Shown: positions 9,072 through 17,839, counted from the first letter of the stretch. The stretch: 64,000 nt of DNA from Arenibaculum pallidiluteum (GCF_017355985.1 NZ_JAFIQU010000017.1:81108-145107); one strand, 5' to 3'. Numbers and translations are program-made. The notes: generated by a model not told the origin, from the sequence alone.

Positions 9072-10775
9072 ATGAATGGCTCTGCCATTGTGCGGTGCGA
9101 CGTGCTGGTCGCAGGGTCCGGTGCCGGCGGCATGGCGGCGGCCGTCGCTGCCAGGCTGCACGGGCTCGACGTGATCGTGGCCGAGAAGGAAGCCCTGTTC
9201 GGCGGCACCACGGCCATCTCGGGCGGCGGGCTGTGGCTGCCCAACAGCTCGCTCGCCCGCGGCCTCGGCGCCGAGGACAGCCCCGAGGCGGTGCGGACCT
9301 ATCTCGAGCACGAGGTCGGCAACCGGCTCGATGCCGACCTTGCCGATGCGTTCATTGCCGCTGCCCCCCGCATGGTCGATTTCTTCCAGTCGCGGACGGC
9401 GGTGCAGTTCCTCGCGGCCCCCGGTTTCCCCGACTACCATCCGACCGCGCCCGGCTCGCGGCCCGGCCGCACGCTGCGCGCGGCGCCCTACGATGCGCGC
9501 GCCCTGGGCCGCCAGATCGAGCTGCTGCGCCCGCCCCTACCCCAGATGACGGTTCTCGGCATGCTGGCCGTTTCGGGCGAGGAGGTCTTGCACTTCATGC
9601 GCGCGACCCGGTCGGCGGCTTCGGCCCTCTACGTGTCGCGCGTGGTCTCCCGCCATCTGCTCGATCTCGCGGTCAGGGGGCGTGGCACGCGCCTGACGAA
9701 TGGCAACGCCCTGGCGGCCCGGCTGCTGCGGGCGGGGCTCGACGCCGGTGTGTCGCTCTGGAACTCCTCCGCGGTGGACGAGCTGATCACCGACGGCGGA
9801 CGGGTCGTCGGCGCGGTCGTGCGACGGCCGGGCGGATCGGTCCGGGTCGAATGCCGGCGGGGGGTCGTCCTTGCCTGCGGCGGCTTTCCCGCCAATGACG
9901 AGATGCGGACGCGGATCTTTCCCCATCCCAGCGCCCGCGTCCGTCACTGGTGGCCGGGTCCGCCGGGCAACACGGGCGATGGGATCCGGCTCGGCGAGTC
10001 CGTCGGCGGGGCCATCCGCAACGATCACACCAACGTCGCGGCCTGGACCCCGTTCTCGCTGGTGCCGGTTGCCGGCGGCGGGGTCGCGCCCTTCCCGCAT
10101 TTCGTCGACCGCGGCAAGCCCGGCATTATCGCCGTCGGCCCGGACGGACGGCGTTTCGTCAACGAATCCAATTCGTACCATGACGTGGTCGAGGCCCTGC
10201 TCGCCAGGTCCGGCGAGGGCTCCGACGTCCATGCCTTCATGATCGCCGACCGGCGGGCCATCCGCCGTTACGGTCTGGGCTTTGCCAAGCCGTTCCCGTT
10301 CCCGCTGCAACCCTATCTGCGGTCCGGCTATCTCGTCTCGGGGGCAAGCCTGCGCGAGCTGGCCGGGCGCCTGGGCATCGACGCCGATGCGCTGGAGGAG
10401 ACGGTCCGACGGTTCAATGGCCATGCCCGGGACGGTGCGGACCCTGAATTCGGACGGGGGCAGAACGTCTACAACCGTTACATGGGCGATCCCTTCCACA
10501 CGCCGAATCCCTGCCTCGCGCCGCTGGAGACGCCTCCCTTCTACGCGGTCCGGCTGGTTCCCGGGGAGCTCGCGACCTTCCCCGGCCTGGCCGTGGATCG
10601 CTTCGCACGGGTGGTCGACGGCCAGCGCAAGCCGATTGGCGGCCTCTATGCCGCGGGCAACGACATGGCGAGCATCATGGGCGGCGGGTATCCAGGGCCG
10701 GGGATCACGCTCGGTCCCGCAATGACCTTCGGCTACATCGCGGGCAACCACCTGGCCGGCATCGAGGAGCCGTGA
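9072..10775 (+). CDS. FAD-dependent oxidoreductase, 3-ketosteroid dehydrogenase/fumarate reductase flavoprotein type
   Basis: A 567-residue flavoprotein. The N-terminus has the FAD-binding VAGSGAGGMAAAVAARLHG and the following acidic residue in VIVAEKE. GGTTAISGGGLWLP is typical of the ketosteroid-dehydrogenase/fumarate-reductase group. The C-terminus closes the FAD site with GGLYAAGND and GGGYPGPGITLGPAMTFGYI. There is no signal peptide, so it is cytoplasmic. It is the last gene of the LuxR/MBL/TRAP cassette and would oxidise or reduce the imported substrate, probably by a carbon-carbon desaturation. The substrate is unknown. It ends 23 bp from the convergent dehydrogenase gene. Confidence 0.9.
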   Translation: MNGSAIVRCDVLVAGSGAGGMAAAVAARLHGLDVIVAEKEALFGGTTAISGGGLWLPNSSLARGLGAEDSPEAVRTYLEHEVGNRLDADLADAFIAAAPRMVDFFQSRTAVQFLAAPGFPDYHPTAPGSRPGRTLRAAPYDARALGRQIELLRPPLPQMTVLGMLAVSGEEVLHFMRATRSAASALYVSRVVSRHLLDLAVRGRGTRLTNGNALAARLLRAGLDAGVSLWNSSAVDELITDGGRVVGAVVRRPGGSVRVECRRGVVLACGGFPANDEMRTRIFPHPSARVRHWWPGPPGNTGDGIRLGESVGGAIRNDHTNVAAWTPFSLVPVAGGGVAPFPHFVDRGKPGIIAVGPDGRRFVNESNSYHDVVEALLARSGEGSDVHAFMIADRRAIRRYGLGFAKPFPFPLQPYLRSGYLVSGASLRELAGRLGIDADALEETVRRFNGHARDGADPEFGRGQNVYNRYMGDPFHTPNPCLAPLETPPFYAVRLVPGELATFPGLAVDRFARVVDGQRKPIGGLYAAGNDMASIMGGGYPGPGITLGPAMTFGYIAGNHLAGIEEP

Positions 10776-10798
10776 CGTCAGCCCGTGGGCCTGCCCGC

Positions 10799-11887
10799 TC
10801 AGGCGCCGGGGCGCTCGAAGATCACCGAGCGGTCGATCTCCGCGAGGTTGGCCCGTCCGGTCAGGGCCATGGCGACCTCGAACTCGGTCTGCAGGATGGT
10901 CAGCATGTGCGCGACGCACACCGCGCCGCCGACCGCAAGGGCGTGCAGGACCGGCTGCCCGACCAGCACGGCGGCGGCGCCGAGGGCGATCGCCTTGAGG
11001 ATGTCCGTGCCGCGGCGGATGCCGCCATCCATCAGGACGGGCAGGCGTCCGGCGGCCCTTTCGGCGACCAGCGGCAGGACGTCGATCGAGGCCGGAAGGG
11101 TGTCGAGCGTCCGCCCGCCATGGTTCGAGACGATGATGCCGGCCGCGCCCGCCTCGACCGCGAGGTCGACGTCGTCGGGGTTCATGATGCCCTTGAGCAG
11201 AACGGGAAGGCGCGTCTGCGCGCACAGCCAGCGCACCCCGTCCCAGGTCGGGGCGCGGCGGAGCATGCCCTGGAAGACGGGGCTGCCGGGCCGGGCCGGC
11301 ACGAAGCCGTCGGGCTCCATGCCCGCCAGGTTGACCGCCGAGATGCCGTCGGGCAGGCGGAAGCCGGCGCGCTGCTCCATGTTTCGGATCCCGTTGACCG
11401 GCGCATCGACCGTCAGCACCAGCGCCCTGTAGCCCGCCGCCTCGGCCCGGCGGACCATGGCCAGGGTCTCCTCGGGCCGGGGGCGGACATAGAGCTGGAA
11501 CCACAGCGGGCCGCCGGCCCTCTCGGCGATGGCCTCGAGCGGGACGCTGGCCTGCGTGCTGACGGTCATCCAGGTCCGCGTCAGGGATGCGGCCTCGACC
11601 GTCGCCAGCTCGCCCTCCGGGTGGACCAGCCTGTGATAGGCCATGGGCGCCACGATGATCGGATGCTTCAGCGCCTCGCCCAGCAGCTGCGAGGCGGCGC
11701 TCGCCCGGGACAGGTCGCGCAGCGCGCGCGGCATCAGGCGCAGGCGGTCGAAGGCCTCGCGGTTGGCGCGCTGGGTGATGCCGTCCGCCCCGGCGCCCGC
11801 GATGTAGGCGCGGAGCGCGGGTTCGATCCGGGAGGCGAAGTGGCGCTCGTAGTCCGCCAGCGACACCGTGTCCGGGGGGACGATCAC
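10799..11887 (-). CDS. FMN-dependent alpha-hydroxyacid dehydrogenase (lactate/mandelate/glycolate family)
   Basis: A 362-residue TIM-barrel flavoenzyme oxidising 2-hydroxyacids. It shows IIVAPMAYHRLVHPEGE, TMVSTQAS-like core (TWMTVSTQASVPLE), LTVDAPVNGIRN, LPVLLKGIMNPDDVDLAVEA, the catalytic His in VSNHGGRTLD, and the FMN phosphate-binding MDGGIRRGTDILKAIALGA. The GTG start at 11887 follows GGGAAGG and overlaps the stop of the Sel1 gene (GTGA), so it is the last gene of the iron-uptake operon. A decayed copy of its 3' half lies at 3397-3850. Whether the product is an oxidase or a dehydrogenase cannot be decided from sequence. Confidence 0.92.
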   Translation of the reverse strand: MIVPPDTVSLADYERHFASRIEPALRAYIAGAGADGITQRANREAFDRLRLMPRALRDLSRASAASQLLGEALKHPIIVAPMAYHRLVHPEGELATVEAASLTRTWMTVSTQASVPLEAIAERAGGPLWFQLYVRPRPEETLAMVRRAEAAGYRALVLTVDAPVNGIRNMEQRAGFRLPDGISAVNLAGMEPDGFVPARPGSPVFQGMLRRAPTWDGVRWLCAQTRLPVLLKGIMNPDDVDLAVEAGAAGIIVSNHGGRTLDTLPASIDVLPLVAERAAGRLPVLMDGGIRRGTDILKAIALGAAAVLVGQPVLHALAVGGAVCVAHMLTILQTEFEVAMALTGRANLAEIDRSVIFERPGA

Positions 11888-12588
11888 CGGCGGCCTTCCC
11901 GGCGCGCCAGCGCCGCGGCCTGCCGGGCCAGGTCCTGCAGCCGCGGGTCCGGATGCTCGGCCAGGGCCGCGGCCATGCTGCGGTAGAAATCCGGGAACCC
12001 GCTGTCCAGCCCCCGCCGGAACCAGGCGACGGCCTCGTCCAGCGCGCCGTCGCGGGTCGTGTCCAGGGCCAGCGTCCGGCCGTAGTTGAAGCAGCCCCAG
12101 CAGTCGCCCCCCTCGGCCGCGGCCTTGAAGAAGGCGAGCGCCGCCGCGGGATCGGGGGGCACGGCGCGCCCGCATTCGTGGAACAGCCCCAGCATGTTCA
12201 GCGCCTTCACATGGCCCCTGCGGGCGGCCGCCGCGTAGAGCCGGTAGGCCGCCTCGTCGTCGGCCGGCACGCCCTCGCCGCGGCAGTAGAGGTCGCCCAG
12301 GTTGAACAGGGCCCAGACATCGCCGAGATCGGCGGCCTTCAGGTAATAGGCGGACGCCGTCCGCGGATCGGGCGCGACGCCCCAGCCGCGCTCGTAGCAG
12401 CGCCCGATCATGTTGATGGCCCGCGCATCGCCGCTGCGCGCGGCGATGCGGAACCATTCGAGCGCCCGCGCCTGCTCCGGGCCGCCGCGGTCGAGGCAGA
12501 GCTGCCCGAGCGCGAGCTGCACGTCGATTATGTCCGGGGTGGCCCCGTCCTGCCCGGCGGAGCGCGGGCCAGGCCTGCCGGCGTCCAT
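11884..12588 (-). CDS. Sel1/TPR-like repeat protein
   Basis: A 234-residue soluble protein made of at least four Sel1-like helical repeats of about 36 residues (for example AINMIGRCYERGWGVAPDP, then ALFNLGDLYCRGEGVPADD, then ALNMLGLFHECGRAVPPDP). Such repeats form protein-binding scaffolds. It has no signal peptide. Its ATG shares a base with the stop of the PKHD hydroxylase gene (TGATG), and its own end overlaps the dehydrogenase start, so all three are co-translated. This hydroxylase-Sel1 pairing next to a TonB siderophore receptor is a common arrangement, but the role of the Sel1 protein is not known. Confidence 0.88.
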   Translation of the reverse strand: MDAGRPGPRSAGQDGATPDIIDVQLALGQLCLDRGGPEQARALEWFRIAARSGDARAINMIGRCYERGWGVAPDPRTASAYYLKAADLGDVWALFNLGDLYCRGEGVPADDEAAYRLYAAAARRGHVKALNMLGLFHECGRAVPPDPAAALAFFKAAAEGGDCWGCFNYGRTLALDTTRDGALDEAVAWFRRGLDSGFPDFYRSMAAALAEHPDPRLQDLARQAAALARREGRR

Positions 12589-13274
12589 CACACCTCCGCC
12601 GAGCGGCGAAGAAGGTTGTGATAGTGGTTCACCAGGGAGAGAACGGCCTGGTTTCCGTCCCCGAGCTCCTGGCGCAGCGCGATGATCGCCATGTCCAGCT
12701 CGTAGAGCATGGTCCGCAGCCCGTCGTCCCGGACCAGGGACTGCGTGAAGAAGAAGGATGCCCAGCGGCTCCCGCGCGTCACCGGGCTGACCTGGTGCAG
12801 GCTGCTGGACGGATAGACCACCGCATGCCCCGCCGGCAGCTTGACCGACTTCGTCCCGTAGCTGTCCGCGACGATCAGCTCGCCGCCGTCGTACTCGTCG
12901 GGATCGTTGAGGAAGATCGTGGTGGAGACGTCGGCCCGCATGCGCATGCCGCCCGAGCCGGGGATCGTGCGGATGCTGTTGTCGACGTGGAAGCCATAGA
13001 TCATGCCCTGGTCGTACCGGTTGAACATCGGCGGCAGCACGCGCAGCGGCAGGGCCGCCGAGTTGAAGGCTGGGCTGCGGGCCAGCGCGCGCAGGATCAG
13101 CGTGCCGAGCTCACGGGCGGTGTCGCTTTCCTCGGGGATCTGGAGGTTCAGCTTGGCCCGGGCGGCCTGGTCGCCCGCGGTGACGCGGCCGTCGACCCAG
13201 GGAGAGGCCTCCAGCACCGCCCGGCAATGGGCGACCTCGTCGGCGGTGAGAATGTCCGGGATCTGCAGCAGCAC
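12588..13274 (-). CDS. piuC: PKHD-type Fe(II)/2-oxoglutarate hydroxylase (PiuC/YbiX family)
   Basis: A 228-residue double-stranded beta-helix oxygenase. It has the iron ligands HxD in GFHVDNS and the distal His in SLHQVSPV, followed by the 2-oxoglutarate-binding Arg in TRGSRWAS. PiuC/YbiX genes usually accompany iron-regulated TonB receptors and are thought to modify a siderophore or its receptor. Here it follows the TonB receptor gene by about 60 bp, with a GC hairpin between them, and overlaps the Sel1 gene by one base. Expression is probably induced under low iron together with the receptor. Confidence 0.93.
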   Translation of the reverse strand: MLLQIPDILTADEVAHCRAVLEASPWVDGRVTAGDQAARAKLNLQIPEESDTARELGTLILRALARSPAFNSAALPLRVLPPMFNRYDQGMIYGFHVDNSIRTIPGSGGMRMRADVSTTIFLNDPDEYDGGELIVADSYGTKSVKLPAGHAVVYPSSSLHQVSPVTRGSRWASFFFTQSLVRDDGLRTMLYELDMAIIALRQELGDGNQAVLSLVNHYHNLLRRSAEV

Positions 13275-13299
13275 GGCACGCGCCCTCGTCGATGGAAAC

Positions 13300-13328
13300 G
13301 GCCGGGCCGCCCTGGGGACGGCCCGGCC
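13300..13328 (-). terminator. hairpin between TonB-receptor and piuC genes
   Basis: Perfect 10-bp stem (GGCCGGGCCG / CGGCCCGGCC) with a 9-nt loop in the gap between the two genes. Likely a partial terminator that lets the receptor be made in excess over the downstream enzymes. Confidence 0.5.
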
Positions 13329-13334
13329 TGCGGA

Positions 13335-15623
13335 TCAGAACCTGGCCCCCGCCGTCACCAGGAAGGTCCGCCCCGAAGCGGGGACGGCGCGGACGGCATT
13401 GAAGGCCGAGCTGTAGTTGCGGTGATCGGTCAAGTTGTAGCCGTTGAGCGCCAGCGAGAAATCCTCGAACTCGTATGACACCACGGCATCCAGCGAGTAG
13501 GTGTAGGGCACGCGCCCCGTGTTCGCGCTGTCCGCCCAGTAAGCCGATGCGTACTGGAGGCCGCCGCCGGCCAGCAGCGAGCCGGGAAGACCGGTCTCGA
13601 ACTCGTAGGTCGTCCAGAGGGTCACGTTGTGGGTCGGCACGCCGGGTGCGTCGTTCCCGATGACCGCCGGGTTGGTCTCGGACTCCCTTACCTCGCCGTC
13701 GAGATAGGCGTAGCTGGTGTAGACGCTCCAGGCCTGGGTCAGCTTGCCGCTGACGCCGGCCTCGAAGCCCCGGATGCGGGTGCCCAGGCCGGCCTCGGCA
13801 AAGCCTTCGGTGACCGTACCCGTCGCCGGGTCCACGGAGTAGGTGTTGCTCTTGTCGATCTGGAACACGGCGCCGTTGACGCCCAGCCGGCCGTCGAGGA
13901 AATCGGCCTTTCCGCCGATCTCGTAGAGGTCGCTCTTCTCGGGCTCGAAACGGCGCGCGGAGTTCGGCGTCTCGGCCGTGCCGTTGGTGACCGCCGCGGC
14001 GATGTCGGTGCCGATGGGCTTGTTGGACCGGGAATAGGAGACATAGACCGAGCTCTGCTCGGTCGGCTCGTAGATCAGGCTCAGCGACGGGCTCCAGGTC
14101 CGCTCGGTGGCCTTGCCGCTGGCGACCGTGGGGTTGTCGGATTCGAATTTCGTGAGGAAGTAGTCCCAGCGCAGCCCCCCCTTAACCGAGAGCTGGTCCA
14201 GCAGCCAGACGCGGTCGGTCGCGAAGAGGCCGGTGTTGAAGACGCTGGCATCGCGCCCGCCCTCGGCGGGATAGGCGATCGAGGCGTTGGCGGGATAGGT
14301 GTGGCCGGGATTCACCACGGTCTGGTTGTTGACGCGGTTGATCCAGGTGCCGACCTGCCTCTTGTCCTTCTGGTAGTTGAGGTCGAGCCCGCCATTCGCC
14401 TTGTGACGCAGGCCGAACAGCTCGCCCTCGGCCTTGGCGCCGGCGACGTTCTGCACGCCCCATCCGTCCTGCTTGTAGGCCATGCCGCCACCGGCGCCGT
14501 AGGACAGCGGCGGGTTGCCGCCATTCAGGAAGAGGTCGGCGGCGGCACCGGTCAGCGCCGCGGGGTTGGTGGCCGCGAAGTCTCGCTCGTAATGGCTCCA
14601 CCGCGCATCGTCGTAGAAGGACAGGCCGCTGCCCGCCTCGTGCGAGAAGCTCGAGGTCACGACGTGGTTCTCCGTGTCGTCGCGGTCGAGATTGCGGATG
14701 TAGGAGGTCGACCGGTCCAGCCCGAACTCCGCCGCGGGACGGAAGATGCCGTCGCGCCCACGGACCATCGGCTGGCCCATGTCGGGATCCTTCTCGCCCT
14801 TCAGGAAGGAATAGTTGAGGTGCCAGGTCGTCGGGGTGCCGAGGCCGAGGCCGAGGTCGACGGCCACGCCCTTGCGCTCCGCCTCGGCCTCGTCCCGGTC
14901 GGCGATGTCCTGGTCGTGATAGAGGCCGTTCACCCGGACGGCGGCCGAGTCGGTGATCGGCTGATTGATGTCGACCGTGGTCCGGAAGGTGGGCCCGGAT
15001 CCGACGGACTGCTGAACCTCGTTCCGCGGCTGCAGCCTCGCCTTCTTGGTGCTCTGGTTGATCACGCCGCCGGTGTTTCCGACGCCGAAGCCCTCTCCCG
15101 ACGGTCCCTTGATGACCTGGACGCTCTCCGTGTTGAAGACGTCATGCGTGTAGACGCCGAAATCCCTCAGACCGTCCGTGTAGATGTCGCCGCGCGCCGA
15201 CAGGCCGCGGATGCGGAATTGGTCGCCCTGCTGCCCGCCGTTGCCCTCGCCGGTCGAGACGGTGATGCCGGGAACATTCCGCAGGACCTGCTCGAGCGAG
15301 GTGGCGCGCTGCTGCTCGATGATCTCTTCCGGCACGACGTTGATGACACGGGGCGTCTCCCGCACCGTCTCGGGCAGGCGGGAGATGCCGGTGGGTGCGG
15401 CGTTGACATTGCCGGACTGCTGGGCGCCGTCGACATTGACCCGAAGCTGGTCGAGGACGACCGCCTCGCCGGCCGACGCACCCGGTGCCTGCCCGGTCCC
15501 GGGGCCCGCCGTCTGCGCGTCCGCCGGCGTCGGGATCGCGGAGAAGGTCATGGCCAGGCTCGTCGTCGCGGCGGCACCCGTGATGATGGGCTTGAGGCAG
15601 GTCGAGGCGTTGGTCTGTGGCAT
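13335..15623 (-). CDS. fiu: TonB-dependent catecholate siderophore receptor (Fiu/PiuA-like)
   Basis: A 762-residue outer-membrane receptor. After a signal peptide (about residues 1-36, ending PADAQ) comes a plug domain with VINVVPEEIIEQQRATSLEQ, VLRNVPGITV, FRIRGLS and ESVQVIKGPSGEGFG. A beta-barrel follows, ending in a C-terminal Phe (GARF), the usual outer-membrane sorting signal. The close link to piuC matches the Fiu/PiuA group of monomeric catechol receptors. An Irr-type box lies about 90 bp upstream. Transport energy would come from TonB-ExbBD encoded elsewhere. Family assignment is firm; the named orthology to Fiu is by similarity and context. Confidence 0.93.
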   Translation of the reverse strand: MPQTNASTCLKPIITGAAATTSLAMTFSAIPTPADAQTAGPGTGQAPGASAGEAVVLDQLRVNVDGAQQSGNVNAAPTGISRLPETVRETPRVINVVPEEIIEQQRATSLEQVLRNVPGITVSTGEGNGGQQGDQFRIRGLSARGDIYTDGLRDFGVYTHDVFNTESVQVIKGPSGEGFGVGNTGGVINQSTKKARLQPRNEVQQSVGSGPTFRTTVDINQPITDSAAVRVNGLYHDQDIADRDEAEAERKGVAVDLGLGLGTPTTWHLNYSFLKGEKDPDMGQPMVRGRDGIFRPAAEFGLDRSTSYIRNLDRDDTENHVVTSSFSHEAGSGLSFYDDARWSHYERDFAATNPAALTGAAADLFLNGGNPPLSYGAGGGMAYKQDGWGVQNVAGAKAEGELFGLRHKANGGLDLNYQKDKRQVGTWINRVNNQTVVNPGHTYPANASIAYPAEGGRDASVFNTGLFATDRVWLLDQLSVKGGLRWDYFLTKFESDNPTVASGKATERTWSPSLSLIYEPTEQSSVYVSYSRSNKPIGTDIAAAVTNGTAETPNSARRFEPEKSDLYEIGGKADFLDGRLGVNGAVFQIDKSNTYSVDPATGTVTEGFAEAGLGTRIRGFEAGVSGKLTQAWSVYTSYAYLDGEVRESETNPAVIGNDAPGVPTHNVTLWTTYEFETGLPGSLLAGGGLQYASAYWADSANTGRVPYTYSLDAVVSYEFEDFSLALNGYNLTDHRNYSSAFNAVRAVPASGRTFLVTAGARF

Positions 15624-15711
15624 CGAGGTCTCCCGGGAGATGCGCCGCGCCGGCGCGACAATCGGCGTGCGTATCTACCAAGGCGGGGAGACCGCCCATC
15701 AACACCGCAAG

Positions 15712-15728
15712 TTCAGAATAATTCTAAA
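15712..15728. promoter_or_regulatory. Irr box (iron control element)
   Basis: TTCAGAATAATTCTAAA matches the alphaproteobacterial ICE/Irr consensus TTTAGAA-N3-TTCTAAA at 13 of 14 defined positions. It lies about 85-105 bp upstream of the TonB-receptor start, in an AT-rich pocket. Irr, made stable under low iron/haem, could activate or repress the operon from here. Confidence 0.7.
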
Positions 15729-15935
15729 TTGCAGAAAGCGCCGGTTGGTCGCCGGCACCCACGTGGGGCCCGCAAAGAAGCGCGAACGCGCCGACGACCC
15801 AATGCCTGGGTACTCGCCAGCGCGGAACGCCCGGATTTCATGTTGCACCTCAACATGTTAGGCGCTGCGTAGCACGTCCTTCCGCGCTGTGCTCCGGGCG
15901 CCCCATCGCACCAAATGCCGATAGCGGCCCCTGCT

Positions 15936-15953
15936 ATTGATAATGATTTGCAA
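15936..15953. promoter_or_regulatory. Fur-box-like element
   Basis: ATTGATAATGATTTGCAA contains GATAATGAT, the left half of the classical Fur box. It lies 313 bp upstream of the receptor start. A similar GATAACGAT (minus strand) is found at 17540-17548 upstream of the LysR/GT3 fusion gene. Suggestive only. Confidence 0.3.
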
Positions 15954-16014
15954 CCCTGATGCCTGTTTCGCGAATGTGTCGGCGCAGCCGCGTCGCGCGT
16001 CGCGCAGCCGGGCC

Positions 16015-17496
16015 TCAGCGCGAATGCCTGGTCTTCCAGAGCTTCTCGGCCCGGTCCAGTGCCTCGTCGAAGCTCGTCCCGGCGGCGCCCGGCATCGAGA
16101 AGAGCGCGAAGGCGGCAGTGCCGATGATGATCCGCTCGGCCCGGGCGTCGCGGATCCCGCCGGTCCAGACGCCCTGCCAGTACTCGATGCTGGTGCCGCG
16201 CGGCCGCGGCGTGGCCGGAGGCTCGTCGCTGCGCGCCGGAAGCACGAGATCCTCGGCCTCGCCATCCACGAGGCGGTGGACGGGGCTGGCCCGGAAGGGG
16301 GTGAACTGCGCGACGTCGCGGACGCTGCCCAGCACCGCCATGTCCCTCCAGCCCAGGATCCTCGCGGCGTCGCGATGGATCTCCCGGTGCGAGGACTTCG
16401 CCACGCCGAGCAGGCTGGTCCGGCCGCCCGCGGGCCTGAGCAGGTGGACCGCCTCGAACACGGCCGAGCGGGTCTGCGTCAGCCGGTGAAGGCCCAGGAG
16501 CCGGTAGATCTGCGGCGCCAGGGCGGCCAGGGGAACATAGGCGATGCCGTTCCCGGCCAGTGCCGACGAGACCTCCTCCGCGCTCGTGCAGACGGGAACC
16601 CCGAGGGCTCCGGCGATGACTTGGTAGCGCCCCGCGACGGCACCGGTTCCCGTGCTGCCGTGCAGTGCGACCTTGAACCCGGCCTGCGCCACCAGAAGCG
16701 CCGCGTGGAAGAACCACGGCGGATTGTGATAGTTCGGCGAGGTGTAGCAGGGCCAGTCCACATCCGCCTGCACCGTCCGGCCGAACCCGGCGGCGACATG
16801 GCCCTGCATGGCGCGCACGAAGCCCGCGAGTTCGGGCGCGGTCGCCCCGCGCACGCACATCATGCCGAGCAGCGCCCCGATCTGCACGGGATCCGCCTCG
16901 CCCGCCAGGACGAGCGCCATCGCCTCCTCGGCCTCGTCGGCGGTGAGGGGCCGCCCGTGCCCTCCCCCGGCGATCCCGAGCACGCCGATGTGGCGGGCCA
17001 GCCTCTCCTGCGCCTGCGCGCCCCTGCCGATCCGGTCCAGCTTCGCGGCCAGCTCCTGTGGCGAAGGCTCCCCTTCCAGCAGCCCGGACGGGCGGAAGGC
17101 CAGCGGCGGAGCGGCGATGCCGCTCGGCACGTTCCACCGCGGGTCGAACGGCGATTCCTGGGCAGAGCCGAGCACATGGGGCTCGAACAGCGCGTCGATC
17201 TCGGCGGCGAGGGCCTGGATCCTGGGGCGCACCGCCTCGGCGAAGGGGGTCGGGACAAGGCCGCGCCCGGACCGGATGAACAGCGGGTCCCCGAGCTCCT
17301 CCCGCAGCTGGCCGAGGAGCCGGCTGAGCGCCGGGGTCTGGAGACCGAGCTGCCTGGCGGCCAGGGTGACGTTCCGCTTCGCGAGCAGCGCGTCGAAGGC
17401 GATGACCAGGCGTCCCCGCGTCAGCTTGTCGCTCATCCTCCGCGATTCCCGCGCAGCCGCGCCTGCCAAGGCGTCGAGGCCTGCCATACTGCCCAT
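16015..17496 (-). CDS. LysR-type helix-turn-helix fused to a glycosyltransferase family 3 (TrpD2/YbiB-like) protein
   Basis: A 493-residue protein with two parts. Residues about 20-85 form a LysR-type winged helix (NVTLAARQLGLQTPALSRLL, then ELGDPLFIRSGRGLVPT). From about 150 on it resembles the anthranilate-phosphoribosyltransferase fold: the helical N-domain (RPLTADEAEEAMALVLAGEA, then QIGALLGMMCVRG) and a glycine loop variant KVALHGSTGTGAVAGRYQ. YbiB proteins of this fold bind nucleic acid and lack PRPP transferase activity. A covalently linked HTH suggests a DNA-binding regulator with a nucleotide-like ligand. I chose the ATG at 17496; the ATG at 17436 has its GGAGG with no spacing. It lies upstream of and in the same direction as the iron operon, paralleling the ybiB-fiu-ybiX neighbourhood of E. 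coli. Confidence 0.8.
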   Translation of the reverse strand: MGSMAGLDALAGAAARESRRMSDKLTRGRLVIAFDALLAKRNVTLAARQLGLQTPALSRLLGQLREELGDPLFIRSGRGLVPTPFAEAVRPRIQALAAEIDALFEPHVLGSAQESPFDPRWNVPSGIAAPPLAFRPSGLLEGEPSPQELAAKLDRIGRGAQAQERLARHIGVLGIAGGGHGRPLTADEAEEAMALVLAGEADPVQIGALLGMMCVRGATAPELAGFVRAMQGHVAAGFGRTVQADVDWPCYTSPNYHNPPWFFHAALLVAQAGFKVALHGSTGTGAVAGRYQVIAGALGVPVCTSAEEVSSALAGNGIAYVPLAALAPQIYRLLGLHRLTQTRSAVFEAVHLLRPAGGRTSLLGVAKSSHREIHRDAARILGWRDMAVLGSVRDVAQFTPFRASPVHRLVDGEAEDLVLPARSDEPPATPRPRGTSIEYWQGVWTGGIRDARAERIIIGTAAFALFSMPGAAGTSFDEALDRAEKLWKTRHSR

Positions 17497-17839
17497 GATA
17501 CATCCCCGGCTGGATAGCGGTCGCGGAGGGTGATCCTGCATCGTTATCGACAGTGAGATGCAATCGCAACACCCGCGGGCAACCAGGGGCTTGGCCGCGG
17601 CTCGCGCGCGGGTTCCCGCTGCCCGGAAGGATCCGCAAGGGAAAATTGCTGGTATCCCCCGCTGTCCATACGGCTGATTGACAGTGCGCAAAGCCGATCG
17701 CCCATAATGAACGCAAGACGGCCGGGGTTGGCCACGAAGACTTGGGCAGGAGAACCCCGACGCCGAGAACCCGGAAACGAAAGAACCGGGATGCAAGGCG
17801 GTGGGCGGGAACGCGGCGCCGTCGCAAGGGGGGGATTCC
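17497..17839. other. divergent promoter region between the fusion regulator and the fucose-type operon
   Basis: No gene. It holds the putative promoter of the sugar operon (17678-17708) on the plus strand and a GATAACGAT iron-box-like motif (17540-17548) about 45 bp before the fusion-regulator start. Confidence 0.4.
17678..17708 (+). promoter_or_regulatory. sigma-70-type promoter of the sugar operon
   Basis: TTGACA (17678-17683), a 19-nt spacer and CATAAT (17703-17708). The spacer is slightly long. Transcription would start near 17715 and give a 125-nt leader before the aldo/keto reductase ATG. Confidence 0.5.

Larger units (their letters stand above)
15624..16014. other. regulatory leader of the iron-uptake operon, no gene
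   Basis: This 391-bp gap holds no credible gene. It is more AT-rich around 15700-15735 and 15930-15955, where the Irr-like and Fur-like elements lie. Minus-strand open frames crossing it are GC-codon artefacts without ribosome sites. Confidence 0.5.

Noticed and set aside
12588..12591. GTG at 12591 as the Sel1 gene start
   Set aside because: The ATG at 12588 fits the TGATG overlap with the preceding stop and the GGAGG site better.
13629..15872. A 747-residue plus-strand frame
   Set aside because: Antisense to the TonB receptor gene, with no motif of its own.
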